This document shows positions 23,003-34,660 of a stretch of 64,000 nt of DNA, one piece after another (within the stretch, counting starts at the first letter, position 1; every line of letters starts with the position of its first letter). Source of the stretch: Aelia acuminata. Lineage: Eukaryota > Arthropoda > Insecta > Hemiptera > Pentatomidae. A model generated the notes under the pieces. The model searched no databases and was not told where the DNA came from. It was given only the letters and a program-made list of their open reading frames with translations. The stretch lies in the NCBI GenBank assembly GCA_911387785.2, contig OU426980.1, forward strand, positions 40,213,676 through 40,277,675, written 5' to 3'. The position numbers and the translations under genes are program-made.

Positions 23003-23279
23003 GTTTTTTTTAACGTCACTTTATGCAGCTAAGGCTAATCGGACGATGCTACAGTGAATACTTAAATTTTTCCTATCCAGGTATAGTTAGGATAGTGATC
23101 TTTAAGGAGTACCTGACATCGTTAAGGCTCGGTACCTCCATTTTACGTCCTATCCGAGGAACGGCATAGCCAAGGTTTTTTTACTCCCTTTAAAAAATCC
23201 TAGGGCCACCGTGGGACCCGAACCCGCGACCTTTAGCATTGCAGGTTGCTATGCTAACCACTAAACCACAGGTGACCCC
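23003..23279 (-). mobile_element. tRNA-headed SINE, full length
   Basis: Same family as 20131-20430, with B-box GCGGGTTCGGGTCCC when read on minus. A 17-bp target duplication TGAATCCAGTTTTATTT lies at 22986-23002 and 23280-23296. The duplicated site belongs to the composite repeat, also seen next to the SINE at 26716. Confidence 0.85.
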
Positions 23280-23800
23280 TGAATCCAGTTTTATTTAACG
23301 AATATAGTTGATTGTTTTTATTTTTGCAATTGCGAGAATATTATCAAGGTCACCAAAAACATCGCTGTACAGTTTCAAAATCAATGCCAGAGGCGATTTG
23401 AGAGAAAATTCATTGAAGCAAAAATCTTTTTCAGGACGGAGTAATTTCTAATAAAATTCCTGTATATCCCTATTGTTTTTTCAAAACCCCGATTTTTTCT
23501 TCTGACGTAAACATGGATGTTTTCACTATCGATACCAAGCCCTAGTTAACGGTAAACGACCAGTATATTAGGTCACAACGTGTTCAAAATCGTTCTTCGT
23601 ATTCCAATTCTTAAAAGAGATTACAAAACTGGATCGACAGTTGGCAGTAATTTGTATCAAGTTAATTTTAAGATATGTCAAGAAAATAGGTGAATAAAAT
23701 CCCTGCATTTTAGGTTCAAAATTAAAAATTCCCACCGACGAAAATTACCACAACTCACGCATTTCCCGCACGCTACACAACCTGCGTTTAACTTGAGTAA
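23280..23800 (+). repeat. Composite repeat, copy 1 (right part)
   Basis: GAATATAGTTGATTG, GAGAATATTATCAAGG, AAAACATCGCTG, and later AAAATTAAAAATTCCC with TTTCCCGCACGC. Diverged copies lie at 26716-26910 and 36130-36660. No coding recognised. The parent element is unknown. Confidence 0.6.
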
Positions 23801-23977
23801 AACATTTTGTTTTGATCACCAGGGCCCAAAGTTTCTTGTAAAATAAAATGCTGAATATTTACATATATACTCGTATATAATTAATTATATACAACACATA
23901 ATGGAGAAATATTTAAAAACAAAACTTCTAAAATTCGGTAAATACAACCGGCACTTCGACACCATCAGCCAAAGAGT

Positions 23978-24090
23978 CCTTGATGATGACCTAAAATTTT
24001 GATCGAAACGTTGGTAAATATAAAATATGTGATTCTTACATATTAGTGCTTTATACATATTTATTTTGACCGCACCCCCAAACATTCCAT
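23978..24090 (+). other. Stem-loop motif, copy 4, with TTTGACCGC flank
   Basis: CCTTGATGATGACC, loop, then ATTTTGATCGAAACGTTGG. It is followed 45-70 bases on by TTTGACCGCACCCCCAAAC, the flank also seen at 15940 and, varied, at 22788 and 46540. Confidence 0.4.
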
Positions 24091-26465
24091 CTTCGTTCTA
24101 TCTACGGTCAACTGTCTTCCACCATTTTGATAAACATTATTTCATTAATATGCATGTTTGCGATAAACCATTAAACATACTTGATTACAATTTTAGGTGG
24201 AGTTTCGAATACCGGAATCCTACTGTGAATTAAAATGTTTTATCTGATTCGCTATTATTCCACAAATTATACTTAAAATATAAAAATATCTATTATTTCA
24301 CTATGATTGATTAAAAAAAAAATAAATAGAAAAAGTATTAAGAGATACAGGTGCCTGATTTATTATCATTTCGAGAGAAAAACTATGTGGTTGGAGCTCA
24401 CCGACCATTACATTTTTTCTTATTCTGATATTCATGAGATTTCCTGTTGCGAAATGACGTTAGACATGCTACGGTTTTACAAAAGGTCCAACATTTTTTT
24501 TTCTCTTTTTTTTCTGTCGATGGTTCAGGAAGCACACTCAGAAAACAGAAATGTGAGGAATTTCTTAATTACAGAAGATTTTTTCATTACACTATACTTT
24601 TTGACGTTACGTTAGAAACTGTTTTTGAACAATTTGTGGCCATATATTTATTTGTTTTATTTATTTGTTATCAGTTGTTTTTTTTATTGTTGAATAATTG
24701 TTTGTATATTTCGAAATCCTGCGGTTAAGATATTTTAGGACCAAGGTAATTTTTTAATTTACTTTTTTTTAATTTATCCTAGGCACGACAAAGCTTTTTA
24801 GGGATTGCGGAATCTTATTTGTCTTGTTGAACCTGATGTGATTTTAAAATATACACTTTATCTAGAAAGCACGTCAAAAACAAATAGGATAAATAACAAC
24901 AGGTTAGGATAAATAATTATTGAAATAAACAAATTTAAATCAATTAAACTACTAATGGGGCAATGGAAAATTATGTGAACAAGTTTCGGGAAAACTTTAA
25001 AAGAAAAAGGAATGCGGAGCTAGGAATACTAAGCTGAGGAACTGAAACCTGGTAAGTAAAGCAGGGGTTGTGAAGTCACGGAATATTGAAATGAGTCGGC
25101 AAAGTTTCTAGGCTTGAGAAGTAACGCATCGTTGAAAGTGAATGCGAAGTTAGGTAAGGACTTGAAAGGGGATACTATTAGCCAAAACGTAAACGGGAGT
25201 TCATCATTGAATCTTAACCCCACCTGAGCTAGGAGATTGCTAGAAGGAGAAAACGAAATTATTTGTTCCCTCGAAAAATCTTGTAAATAATCAGGCCTTC
25301 ATTCCAGTTAGTTTAATGTTTCTCTTACTTTTTTTTTTCCCACATGTATTAGGAATCTATGATAATACCCCGACTCACGAATCTTTAACATTCGAATTTT
25401 TATAATAATTGTATTTCTAATGAAGTGGACCCATATACAATATCGTATATTAATATTATAATCGTATTACACTAAGTACTAAAACTACTTCCTCACACAG
25501 TACTGCACCCAAGACCATTCATGGGTACTGTGCTACTGTATTTTTTTTCCCTTAATATCACACAAAAAAATTATAATAGTTAAAAATCAAACATTTTTAA
25601 AAATAATGTTTCCTGGAATAGAAAAACAAAGGTACCATGCCGTCCGTGGCAGAACAATAGCGTCTGACAACTAACCAGTAAAGTCAAAGCTTGAACATCT
25701 TTATCAATCATTCTAAAATGACTTTTTGGTTCAATACTTTTAAAATTATTTTTATCGACTTTTTTTAAAAAGTTTTAACAACATAAATATATCGCTTCAA
25801 CATATGTACACTTATATGCATACTACCTCTTGTCTCTTAAGAATTCTTAAAATTGAGCTCTTCAATAATGAAATACATAATGATAAAAAAGCTTACATAT
25901 GATAATATGTTTTTTTTTTTTTTTTTTTTATTACGCAACATGCATAGTGAAAAAGCTAACACGAATAGATCATAGCCAGAGCCAAAACAATGGACGATAA
26001 TATGAGAGTACAGAACGAGTTAATGCCAATGGCGTCACGCAGGCCAATCATTCACCCAGCGCTAAACCTTGAACCTATTGCACCTTGATCAATCTTCCTC
26101 AGTATTGCTGTTTAGCTTTCAAATAGTTATAAATATATATTTTTGAGTCAATATAACTTGAAAATCCATCTGAAATTGTGCGTAGCTTATTTCCTTATTA
26201 ATTTAAATTAATGCCAAAAATATTCAATGTTTGGACTTTAACTACGATGATACCACAACCTATGATACCTTTTTCTAGGTATCGAGAAAGGTTAACCAAA
26301 AGTTGGAAGGATGGCCACTTTTTGGATATGACTTATACATACATATGAAGGGCGAAGAAGGGGGGTTAAGGGAATCTGGTACTGCTACACCTAAATAACG
26401 TTATGAGACATTTTTGTGAAAGAAAACCGAAACATTATATAAATATTTATATTTTCATACTCTAT
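24091..26465. other. Spacer, mostly AT-rich
   Basis: No gene recognised. The patch 25010-25260 is purine-rich on plus with repeated AAG/GGA words (CTTGAGAAGTAACG, GAAGTTAGGTAAGGACTTG) and may be a decayed tandem or coding repeat. Overlapping frames at 24307-24728 are T-rich and judged noncoding. A T20 run is at 25911-25930. Confidence 0.35.
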
Positions 26466-26715
26466 TGCTACTCGAACGATGCTGCGGTGGGAGTCCTAAT
26501 TTTTTTGTTCTATTTTGCCTATCCAGGTATAATTACGATGGGGATCTTTAACGAGTAATGACATCGCACAGGCTCGGGACACTTATTTTACGTCCTATCC
26601 GAGGAACGGAGCCAAAGATTCTTTACTAAAAAATCCTAGGGCCACCGCGGGACCCGAACCTGCGACCTTCAGTATTGTAGGCTGCTATGCTAACCACTAC
26701 ACCGCTGGTGACCCC
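26466..26715 (-). mobile_element. tRNA-headed SINE, 3'-truncated
   Basis: Lacks the CAAA tail region but keeps the tRNA head and central block. The head abuts TGAATCCAGTTTTATTT at 26716, the same site as in the 23003 copy, so it is part of the same composite rather than an independent insertion. Confidence 0.75.
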
Positions 26716-26910
26716 TGAATCCAGTTTTATTTAATGAATGTAGTTGATTATTTTATTTTTGAATTAGCAAGAATATTATCAAGGCCGCCAAAAAACATCG
26801 CTGTTTTAAACATTTCGATTATTTGTAGAGGATTTGAGAAAATTCATTAAATAAACGATCTATTTCAGGATGGGGTAGTTTCTATTAACCTACCTGTATA
26901 TCCCTGTGTA
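26716..26910 (+). repeat. Composite repeat, copy 2 (right part)
   Basis: Diverged match to 23280-23470: ATGTAGTTGATTATTT, GAATATTATCAAGGCCGCC, CATCGCTG, CCTGTATATCCCTGT. Confidence 0.65.
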
Positions 26911-26987
26911 ATATTATTAAAACTTTGCTTCTCGTTATCCAATGCCAAAATTGTCCCTTGATGATTAGTAACGTAATTTAATTAATA

Positions 26988-27482
26988 CAAACGCTCTAAA
27001 CTACCAATTTACTACAAAAGGCTCCTTTATGTCAGTAATAAGACCTTACGGAATCGAGCATTGCGGCTCCACCAAACCTTCTTATTCCTCTCGTATCCAA
27101 TCCTTACTTCCCAAAATCCTTCGAAAAATCCATAATGCTCCTTATTTTGTAATAAATAAAATAATCCACAAAGACCTTAATATTCCATAGGTCGGCGATT
27201 TAGCCCGATCCAGATACCAGTCCTTTCATAGTTAAGTACAGACCCATCCGAACCCACTTGTATCCACCCTTGCTTCCTCCTCTATTCCAGACAATCCTCC
27301 AAGGCGTCTAAAAAGAAGATGGCGTCGAGATCTTTAACTTAGATTCTATTTGAGTACTATCAGTGGATAGTTTTTCTACATTCTTATACAAGACATTAAT
27401 TCTTTTATTTTAGCACATTTACTTAAAGTATTATATGTAAATACAGTAGTAAATTTCAATAAATATATATTTAAAAAAAAAC
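26988..27482 (+). mobile_element. Jockey-clade LINE, 3' fragment
   Basis: Matches the last third of the Jockey copy at 34765: a CTCGTATCCAATCCTTAC block, ATAAAATAATCCACAAAGAC and GATTTAGCCCGATCCAG. In frame this gives NAPYFVINKIIHKDLN-like text, then a RRLK stretch before the stop. It ends in an A-rich tail near 27465-27482. Several frameshifts; not functional. Confidence 0.75.
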
Positions 27483-27994
27483 ACTTAATTCTGAGCAAAA
27501 ATAATTAATTAAGGCATTAATTAAGATACATTTGTATATTATAGATCTGTAAAAAAAATAGTCAATATTTATGTTTAAAAACTATTACTTACACCTTTAT
27601 TTTTAAGATTGCCTTATCTAATAGAGTGATAGCGCCAGAGTTGAATAAACTCCAACTCCAATTTGTGTATAAATAAACAAGAGAAAGTGAGGCGGTAGCC
27701 AGTAGCTGTGCTATAAAAACCTGTAGCCATTGGATGAAAAAATCCAAGAAGTTTCCGGTGTTGCGCGGGGCAGGTTGTTGTGGCCCTATCATTCAATCTG
27801 CAAGTTACCCGCCCAAACCTGTTCTTGCGCTATTCTCAGCTGTTAAGCAGATCTTGTTTACTGTTTATCTGGAGGAGTTGGTGTTCGGAAGGGCTATCGC
27901 ACTGCTTTGGATTAATATTTTTTAGTCAGCAAATGTTCACAAACACTTTGTTTATAAATATTTAATTTTTTGTATATCATGCCACGTATAGGTA
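27483..27994 (+). repeat. Repeat shared with 45.8 kb, containing a GC-rich insert
   Basis: TTAATTCTGAGCAAAAATAAT and CTTATCTAATAGAGTGATAGCG with GAGTTGAATAAACTCC match 45776-45960 in inverse orientation. The part 27725-27910 is GC-rich (GTTGCGCGGGGCAGG) with open frames in two phases; no family recognised. Confidence 0.5.
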
Positions 27995-28372
27995 GGTGCC
28001 TTTACACTATACAAACTTCACCCTCGAACAGCCTGTTCGGAATAGTGTTCGACTTATCTAAATAAGACACGAACTCTAACAGGTACTTTATCTGTTCGCC
28101 TATGTATTCGGAAATACGCTAGACCTTCTTTGAGCATTATTCTGACATTGCTTTTATCCATAATAAGTTAGAGGAAAAGTCAGAACAACCGCTAGTTCCA
28201 AGACAGCCGTCTTTGTAATGAAAATTATTGTATTAAGGTGCATAGGTGCGATCAGACATAATTGTTCGCTCGACTTCACGTTTAAGTGTAAATAGCTGTT
28301 CGTGGTACGCCGGTTCGGCAAGGTTCCCGGGTTTCCCTGATCGAAGGTGAGGTTCGCACAGTGTAAAGGCAC
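27995..28372 (+). mobile_element. MITE of the TGCCTTTACACT family, copy 1
   Basis: The ends are inverted: GGTGCCTTTACACTATAC on the left and, complemented, GTGCCTTTACACTGTGCGAA on the right, continuing into CTCACCTTCGA. Internal landmarks GTGTTCGACT, ATCCATAATAAGTTA and GCCGTCTTTGTAATGAAAA are shared with 57944-58340. Target duplication not resolved. No coding. Confidence 0.75.
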
Positions 28373-29354
28373 GTTATCAGGATGAAGTCTTAACTATGTA
28401 CATGGAATTCGAAAAACCTCGGTAATTCGACTCTCGCTAGTCCAACCCTTTCGTGAACTTCACACAGTACGAAACTGGCGCAACTAGCACGTGGCAAGGT
28501 GGCAAATGCCACGGGCATCGCTTTAGAAAAAGAATTTGTTTTCTTAAGCCTATTTTTTCGTTTTCCTAATTTAAAAAAAAAAATCTTCCAAATTTAATTT
28601 TGCTATATGAAGTCTCCGTTTCTAGTTGGCTCTTAATTTATATCATATACATATTCATATTTTAGCAAATTTCCCACCGCAAACTTCGTACTATTTCCTA
28701 GGCAATCTGACTGAATAACTGATTGTTGTACAATCAACTGATTGTATATTGCTGTCTTTGTTTTAAATTCCATGGCATTATTCTCATGAATTCGCTAAAC
28801 AATATTTTACAATTAAAAATGGTTTTCAAGATCCCAAAACTTAAATATTATTTTTCTGATGCCCCCACTTTATTTACAGGAAAGAAAGAGACTATTCCAC
28901 AGTTTTTAGTGAAACAACGTTTGTTTAAAGATGATGAATATTTCTGGCGACTTCTGCCATTTTGTGATCTTTTGTGTGGTCCAAGATTATACCTTTTTCT
29001 TATCAATGTATTTTTTTAATATATGATATTAAATTAATGAATAATTTTCAATTACATAAAAATATCATTTATTACTACAAATATTACTGCATGGGAAATT
29101 TCGAATAATTTGTGTGCATCATTCTTACTAGCTCTTGTTTTTGTTTAACATAACATAAGAAAAATTTTCAATATCTTGACAATGCAACGTCCACGGCTTG
29201 TTGTTGAGTCCAAACAATGGTGACCGAATTCTGGGGACTGATCAACAATGAGGAGTTTGGTAATCAGTTCTCAACAATGATTTTTTTGTCATTAAACTCC
29301 AATATTTTTTGTTGGGTATAAACAATCATAATTTAATTTATTTTTATTATATAA
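28373..29354. other. Spacer
   Basis: A 98-codon frame at 28723-29019 (MLYNQLIVYC.., Phe-rich) contains a less biased stretch (TLFTGKKETIPQFLVKQRLF) that might be transposon-derived, but I cannot assign it. Nothing else seen. Confidence 0.35.
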
Positions 29355-29480
29355 ATATTTTTATTCTGAAGAGATTGACCATGGCCGGGAATCCAAGTTG
29401 CCGCGCACCGTACTAGCAAGACTCGGGTTCGAATCCCGTTCGGGGCTGATATTTTCTCTTCACGATTAAAAACAAATAAT
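29355..29480 (+). mobile_element. tRNA-derived TIR-flanked element, divergent member
   Basis: A perfect B-box GGTTCGAATCC is at 29426-29436. The brackets CTGAAGAGATT (left) and ATTTTCTCTTCAC (right) are inverted, as in the other members. The D-arm part is poor. Confidence 0.55.
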
Positions 29481-29651
29481 AAATAACTCATATTCTGGCT
29501 AATTAACCACATGAAATGATAAAATAGGCCGCCGAAAGCCTCATATTCCCTTACGAAAATCGGGACTATTATAAGCCGCAGTGGGACGCGGATTACCGAA
29601 AAATATTATTCTTAGCATAGGAGTGTGCATAAGTAAATAATGTTTATGCAA

Positions 29652-30466
29652 ATATGTTTCCTAGCGTTAAGAAACATATTGGATTCAACTGGTTCTATTC
29701 TGACTAAATACAACTAGTGTTCCCAACTAAAAAATGAGCTTAATACCATAGAAGAGGGCGGATTAATGTTTGAAACTGACCCAGCAAAGATAAAATTAAA
29801 TATGAATAGAATATTGAATAAATATAAATGTTATTTATTAGATAAAGACATTGAACGATAACAGCATTCTACCTATAGCCAACATTTAAATCTTTGTTCA
29901 AACAGCTTCCAAATTTCTGATTATTTACTACTCCCAGCTAACTTTAAATAAACTAGGTTGTTAATGCAGTTTCGACTTTCGGGTAAATACAGTATCAAAA
30001 TTTCGGTAAATAATAGAATTGTAATCATTGATCCGTAGCAAGAGTGCAAAATGTGCAACATGAAAAATAATAAAACCCTCCATCATATATTTTTTGTATG
30101 CCCTATTTATTCTAATCTAAGGGAAAGTTTTTACCAAGACATGAAAAATGTTAATGGACTTAAAATTCTTAAGCCACAAAACATAGGAGATTTACGAATT
30201 TTGTTTTATTTTATGACTAATATTTTAAAATGTAAAGATTTGGTAGGGTGAATGTAATATAACAGTATCCATAGTATTTTTAATCTATAACCCTTTTTTA
30301 AGTTTTTAATTTTAACTAAATATTGGATTTTATAATTTTGAATGAATTTTTGTATGTTTATACTTATGCATTTTAAAAATTAATAATTTATTACTACGAG
30401 TATATGTTTGTTTAGTCGATATTTGTATAGGGTTCTTCCCCGAACGCAAAATATGATTAAATAAAA
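29652..30466 (+). mobile_element. 5'-truncated LINE with 18-bp target duplication
   Basis: Flanked by perfect TAAATAATGTTTATGCAA at 29634-29651 and 30467-30484. One reading frame runs through most of it, broken by about four stops. Its C-terminal part (30036-30251) shows a CxxC..HxxxxC zinc-like pattern (CKMCN..TLHHIFFVC) followed by PIYSNLRESF, typical of the region after the reverse transcriptase in several non-LTR clades. A-rich 3' end. Confidence 0.75.
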
Positions 30467-30484
30467 TAAATAATGTTTATGCAA

Positions 30485-31646
30485 GGACTCTCCGCGTATT
30501 TTTCTGAACGTGTCCCTAGCATTTATACGGTAACATTAATTCGTTAATAAATGCAGTTTAAGATTGCATCTATATCGGAGAGAAACAAAATAGAACGGAA
30601 AACGGCCGTTTATCAAAAGCTGCAAGATAAAAAAACCGGTCCCGATTAAACTTACTTATTCCCGTTCTCCTTCTTCGGCATCGCTGACTTTTTAAGAACT
30701 TCGCAAGCACCCTTTTAGGTAACGGGCTTGCGCAATCACGAAACTTACAAGACCTCCTGGAACATTATTTCCGCAGTAAAAGAATTTGATGTTTCATAAA
30801 ATCTCGACACACATGAGGAACGGACTGCCCACATATCTGATGGCTGAGGCATGCCATAATTGAATATTTAAACATGAAAAAGATATTTATAGAAACTATC
30901 TTGGATCATTTGATAAACATTTAAATGTAAAATTTAATTAACTATGTCCTGGAAAGATTTTAAAATCCATAGTTAACTGCGGCCGTGATATTTGACATTT
31001 GGTATTAAACACCAGGCCTTGAAGTCCTAACATAAAAATTTCCAGGGTTCTTAGTATCTTAAATTATACCGATACAGCCTTCGAAATAAATAATCTGTCT
31101 TTTTTTTTTCCTCCCTCTTTTTTTATAACTAACAATTACTTTGGCCTTATTAGCCTGATTAAACTGACAAGAAAAAATTATGCAACCTGCCAAATTAAAC
31201 GTTTTAGTGTTTGATTCTGAGTTGGACTAAATTAATCTTATTCAATAGATTTTCAAATAAAATTATATTTAAATTTGAAATTATAAATTATCTTATAGGG
31301 TGAGATATGGACCATGCAACAACCATTACAATGAAACATTTTTTTGGTGATACTAGGTCCAAAAATACCAAAGAAGCCGAGACAAAAAAAAAAGTATATG
31401 ATTATATTAATTATATATACATATAAACACATTGTTAATCCTTAATAATTATTAGGGCGTTGTCATTGACAGTATTAGTGCAATTCTTCTGAATTACAAT
31501 CTTTATTTTGCTTGCTGTTTTCCTTACATCTGATTAACAGAATTGACTGTAAATGCACGTTTCTTCTGCACAGGGTATTCCATATAACCATGAATTTAAA
31601 ATTAGACGTAATCGTTGTTTTAAGTAATTTTAATTTAAATATACAA
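30485..31646. other. Spacer
   Basis: Nothing recognised. The sequence before 31647 may be the interior of a Tc1-like element whose other end is missing. Confidence 0.4.
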
Positions 31647-31673
31647 GTGGTCCTAAACTTTTGACCGGCAGTG
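31647..31673 (+). mobile_element. Right terminus of a Tc1/mariner-like element
   Basis: GTGGTCCTAAACTTTTGACC then GGCAGTG, followed by TA. This is the standard terminal sequence of many Tc1-like elements (complement CACTGCCGGTCAAAAG). No matching left terminus or transposase was found within 1.5 kb, so it is a solo end. Confidence 0.65.
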
Positions 31674-31675
31674 TA

Positions 31676-32255
31676 TATATGGACATATTTGGCTTTTTAT
31701 TTTACATTAAAATCCGTTCCTTAATTATAATTATTCCAATCAAAAAAAGTTCTTCCAAAGAGCGCTAAGTTCCACATCAGCCTTTTATTATAAGGATTTT
31801 GTAATTAAATCAAAGATACGCCTTTAAGTAGAGCCCGAAGACTCTTATGTTCTTAGCCTCAGGTATAACCTTTCTTCTTTCTTTTTTTTTTCCCCTCCAC
31901 TATCTTGCTCTCGCATCATCCTTCAACCTGCTAGATTATGGCCAGGTAAATGTGAGGGGAGGCAAAATAATCCATTGAGATGGGAGTTAATGTAGAAGAA
32001 ATAGATCCACTTCGGCCGATAAAGGATGTGAGGGAGAAACCTTTCTACCTGAGCCTCTTGTATTGAGTCACCGTGGTCGCTCTAGCACCACTAATGGTCC
32101 AGCTCTCCATATGCTTTCGATTTAGTCACCTATTTAAATATGATTAATCACGAGTTCAAATTATAATTAAAATTCATATATATATATATATATATATATA
32201 TAAAGATATAAACTTGAACGAAAGGCCCCACTCAGGAAACAAGAACTTAAGGATA
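31676..32255. other. Spacer with (TA)n tract
   Basis: A short (TA)n lies near 32177-32203. 31900-32115 is somewhat GC-richer without recognised content. Confidence 0.4.
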
Positions 32256-32626
32256 AAGGAGCATTTACACTCTACGAGCTTTACCTTCGAACATCCTTCA
32301 CGTCGACTGTTGGGGTGTTCTAGGTACTTCATCTGTTCGCCTGTGTTCGGGGGTAGCGCTAGTGTCACTTTTGATTTGGGTTTTTCCCAAGTGACAGGAG
32401 TTTTTTGTGATATATTAGTGCGCCGTTCTAATTCGTCTCCTATTTTTTTATTTTTCAGAAAATATAAAATATATTGATAATGGAGATTTTTTCTTCATCA
32501 TAAGCTAGTGTTAGGTGCGTGAGCCATATTGGTTCGCTTAACATCACGTTAAGTATAAATGGCTGTTCGTTTAACGCCGGTACGGCAAGGTTTGAGGGTG
32601 AGGTTCGTAGAGTGTAAAGACACCTT
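32256..32626 (+). mobile_element. MITE of the TGCCTTTACACT family, copy 2
   Basis: Left GGAGCATTTACACTCTACGA, right complement AAGGTGTCTTTACACTCTAC followed by GAACCTCACC. Internal TCTGTTCGCCTGTG and AGCGCTAGTGTC match copy 3 at 57944; GGTACGGCAAGG also matches. More diverged than the others. Confidence 0.7.
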
Positions 32627-33015
32627 AAGAGAATACTAGGAACCATAAGAGAGGAAAACGGTACCTACAGAATAAGCACAATAACGATCTTTACGAATAT
32701 CAGGAAGACACAGTCCTATGTATGTGGAAAATACGACTGATCTTCTATGGGCAGATGACCCGCCTGAATCACTCCAGGCTAATCAAGAGTGATAAGTAGG
32801 GGAAAGGCGTCCAATGCCAAGTGGTTCACCTCTGTTAAATCAGACTTAGAGGAACTGCAGATACCATTACAGACAAACGAGAACCGAACTCAATACCGAC
32901 AGGCCATCCTGTAGGGGGTCTTTCACTCCCTGATATGTCTCTCACAAGCAAGATATGACAGGCACTACCAGACCTAAATGGACTGATGAGAGGAAGAAAA
33001 CTTTTAGAAAACTAA
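32627..33015 (+). mobile_element. RTE-like LINE C-terminal remnant
   Basis: Shifting frames give, in order, RILGTIREENGTYRI, NNDLYEYQEDTV, RLIFYGQMTRLNHSRL, AKWFTSVKSDLEELQI, NENRTQYRQAIL and RPKWTDERKKTF. This order matches the C-terminal tail found after the reverse transcriptase in many arthropod non-LTR elements annotated as endonuclease-reverse transcriptase. Frameshifts and stops make it a pseudogene. It abuts the MITE on its left. Confidence 0.65.
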
Positions 33016-34339
33016 ATAAATATCCAATACTAATAACTGAAAATTTGTCCTTCAAGGTCAAAAACGCCAAAAACTGGAGAAAGGTAGAATTTTTATTAAT
33101 TTTTTTTTTGGTAATGTTGCGTTCGAGGTCAAACGTAGATGATTCATGGGGTAATACTTATAAACAGCAGGCGTAAAATCAGAACTGCCTGATCTGAAGC
33201 AAGGTCTCCCCTTCATTATTTGATTTAATCCTATGGCAACCTGATTTCCATTACGCATATTCCATAATTGTTGGTTAAAAGTAATTTTATTTAAACTTTA
33301 ACGGTTAAGGGTTGTGTTCTTCATCTCTATATAAATAACAAATTTATCTACTTATTTTTTTTTAAACATTATTAATTAACTCTAGGATTACCAAGAGGTA
33401 TCTGACTTCTTAGTTTTACCAAGGGGAGGCTTTCTTTTATTGTTAATTGACTCTAAACAATTTTTTAAAAATTTATTTCATGAAATTACAATAATTTCAT
33501 AAAATTCTTTTTACTAGATAATTAGAAATGTTATTTCCATGTTTTCTAAAATTCATCAATCATTATACTGGGAGTCCCAGACATAGTGTAAAAATTGGTA
33601 ATACTGCATGCTAAACGGGGTAGAATGGCGCAGAAATGAGTTTCCTATCTCAATGTGTTGAGGAGATGGAATTTTTTTGTTTTTATTTTTAAAATCTTAC
33701 TTTTTTATGAAAGATGGCAGTTTTCTCTACTTTAGTTTAGCGTAGAAACAAAAACGATATTTTCTTAATCAGCATTAAATTCCCTAAAAGATGAGTTAGG
33801 TCTGGTTATTTTAAATCCACTTTCAGTAGGCCTTTTAACGCGCAAAACACAAAACATTTATTGAAACTTAAATTTTTAATAGTTTTTGAAAATTCCTTCC
33901 TCCTCACTGGAGCACCCTAGAAGCCGTCAAATTTCCTAAAAACTGCGGAATTTAGTTAGCTTTTTAGTGGTGTAACCCATGATACAATTGCACTTCACCT
34001 TTTGAGTCTAAAAGAAGTTTTTGTGGTGAAAAACACGCTAGAGAGTAAATACTTGATTGCTTCACGTACCTACTGGAAAAACTACTTGATTGAATAAAAG
34101 TATTAGTTATTTTATCTCTTGTCGATATGCATGAGGGGCAAAGAGTTGTAAAGGTGGCAAGCTATCCCTCCCCCTCCCCACACCCAAAAAAAAAATAAAA
34201 ATAATCTTTATTTATAGGGAGTCATGGGGGGGGGGGGTGTTGACCCGAATTCTTGCTGATTACCTAATGTTACATAAACGTACTTTTTTTTATTTTTTTT
34301 TTAATACTTATAAAAAATAACATTTTGTATTAATTTAAC
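33016..34339. other. AT-rich spacer
   Basis: No gene. A short A-run and G11 block near 34230. Confidence 0.4.
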
Positions 34340-34482
34340 CATCATTGTGGATGACCACCTATTTTTTAAATTATTTTAAATAATTTATTTTTGAAGAGAA
34401 AAGATTTGGCTCCGCCGGGAATCGAACCCGGGTCTTCCGCGTAACATGCGCGGTATGCTATCCATTACACCACGGAGTCGCT
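34340..34482 (-). mobile_element. tRNA-derived TIR-flanked element, left member of second head-to-head pair
   Basis: Minus-strand tRNA-like body 34479-34408 differs from its partner at few positions (GTAAC against GTCAC in the anticodon arm). Downstream AATCTTTTCTCTTCAAAAA and AAATAATTTAAA, then GGTGGTCATCCAC, match the 17.6 kb elements. Confidence 0.75.
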
Positions 34483-34502
34483 TCCAAAAGAAGAGGAAGG
34501 AT

Positions 34503-34660
34503 GTCAGTGAAGAGGAAGGATTTGGCACCGTTTAGAAGCGACTCCGTGGTGTAATGGATAGCATACCGCGCATGTCACGCGGAAGACCCGGGTTCGATTC
34601 CCGGCGGAGCCAAATCTTTTCTCTTCAAAAATAAATTATTTAAAATAATAAAAAATAACA
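34503..34660 (+). mobile_element. tRNA-derived TIR-flanked element, right member of second pair
   Basis: GTGAAGAGGAAGGATTTGG on the left and CCAAATCTTTTCTCTTC on the right form an inverted pair of about 16 bp around a tRNA-like body. With 34340-34482 it makes a near-palindrome about 300 bp long. Confidence 0.75.
34540..34611 (+). tRNA. tRNA-like fold, best preserved copy (repeat-borne)
   Basis: All four stems close: acceptor GACTCCG/CGGAGCC (one mismatch), D stem GTGT/GCAT, anticodon stem CCGCG/CGCGG, T stem CCGGG/CCCGG with loop TTCGATT. The A- and B-boxes look intact. The 7-nt anticodon loop CATGTCA has A where the universal U33 should be, so the nominal TGT anticodon is suspect. Because the same body sits in several repeats with shared flanks, I take it as a mobile tRNA-derived unit and not a housekeeping tRNA. 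Confidence 0.45.

Noticed and set aside
24307..24728. Two overlapping frames of 102 and 93 codons
   Set aside because: Same DNA open in two phases, T-rich, no conserved text.
31280..31646. Tc1 transposase remnant before the solo terminus
   Set aside because: Both strands inspected for DDE-region text; only a 38-codon unassignable frame was found.
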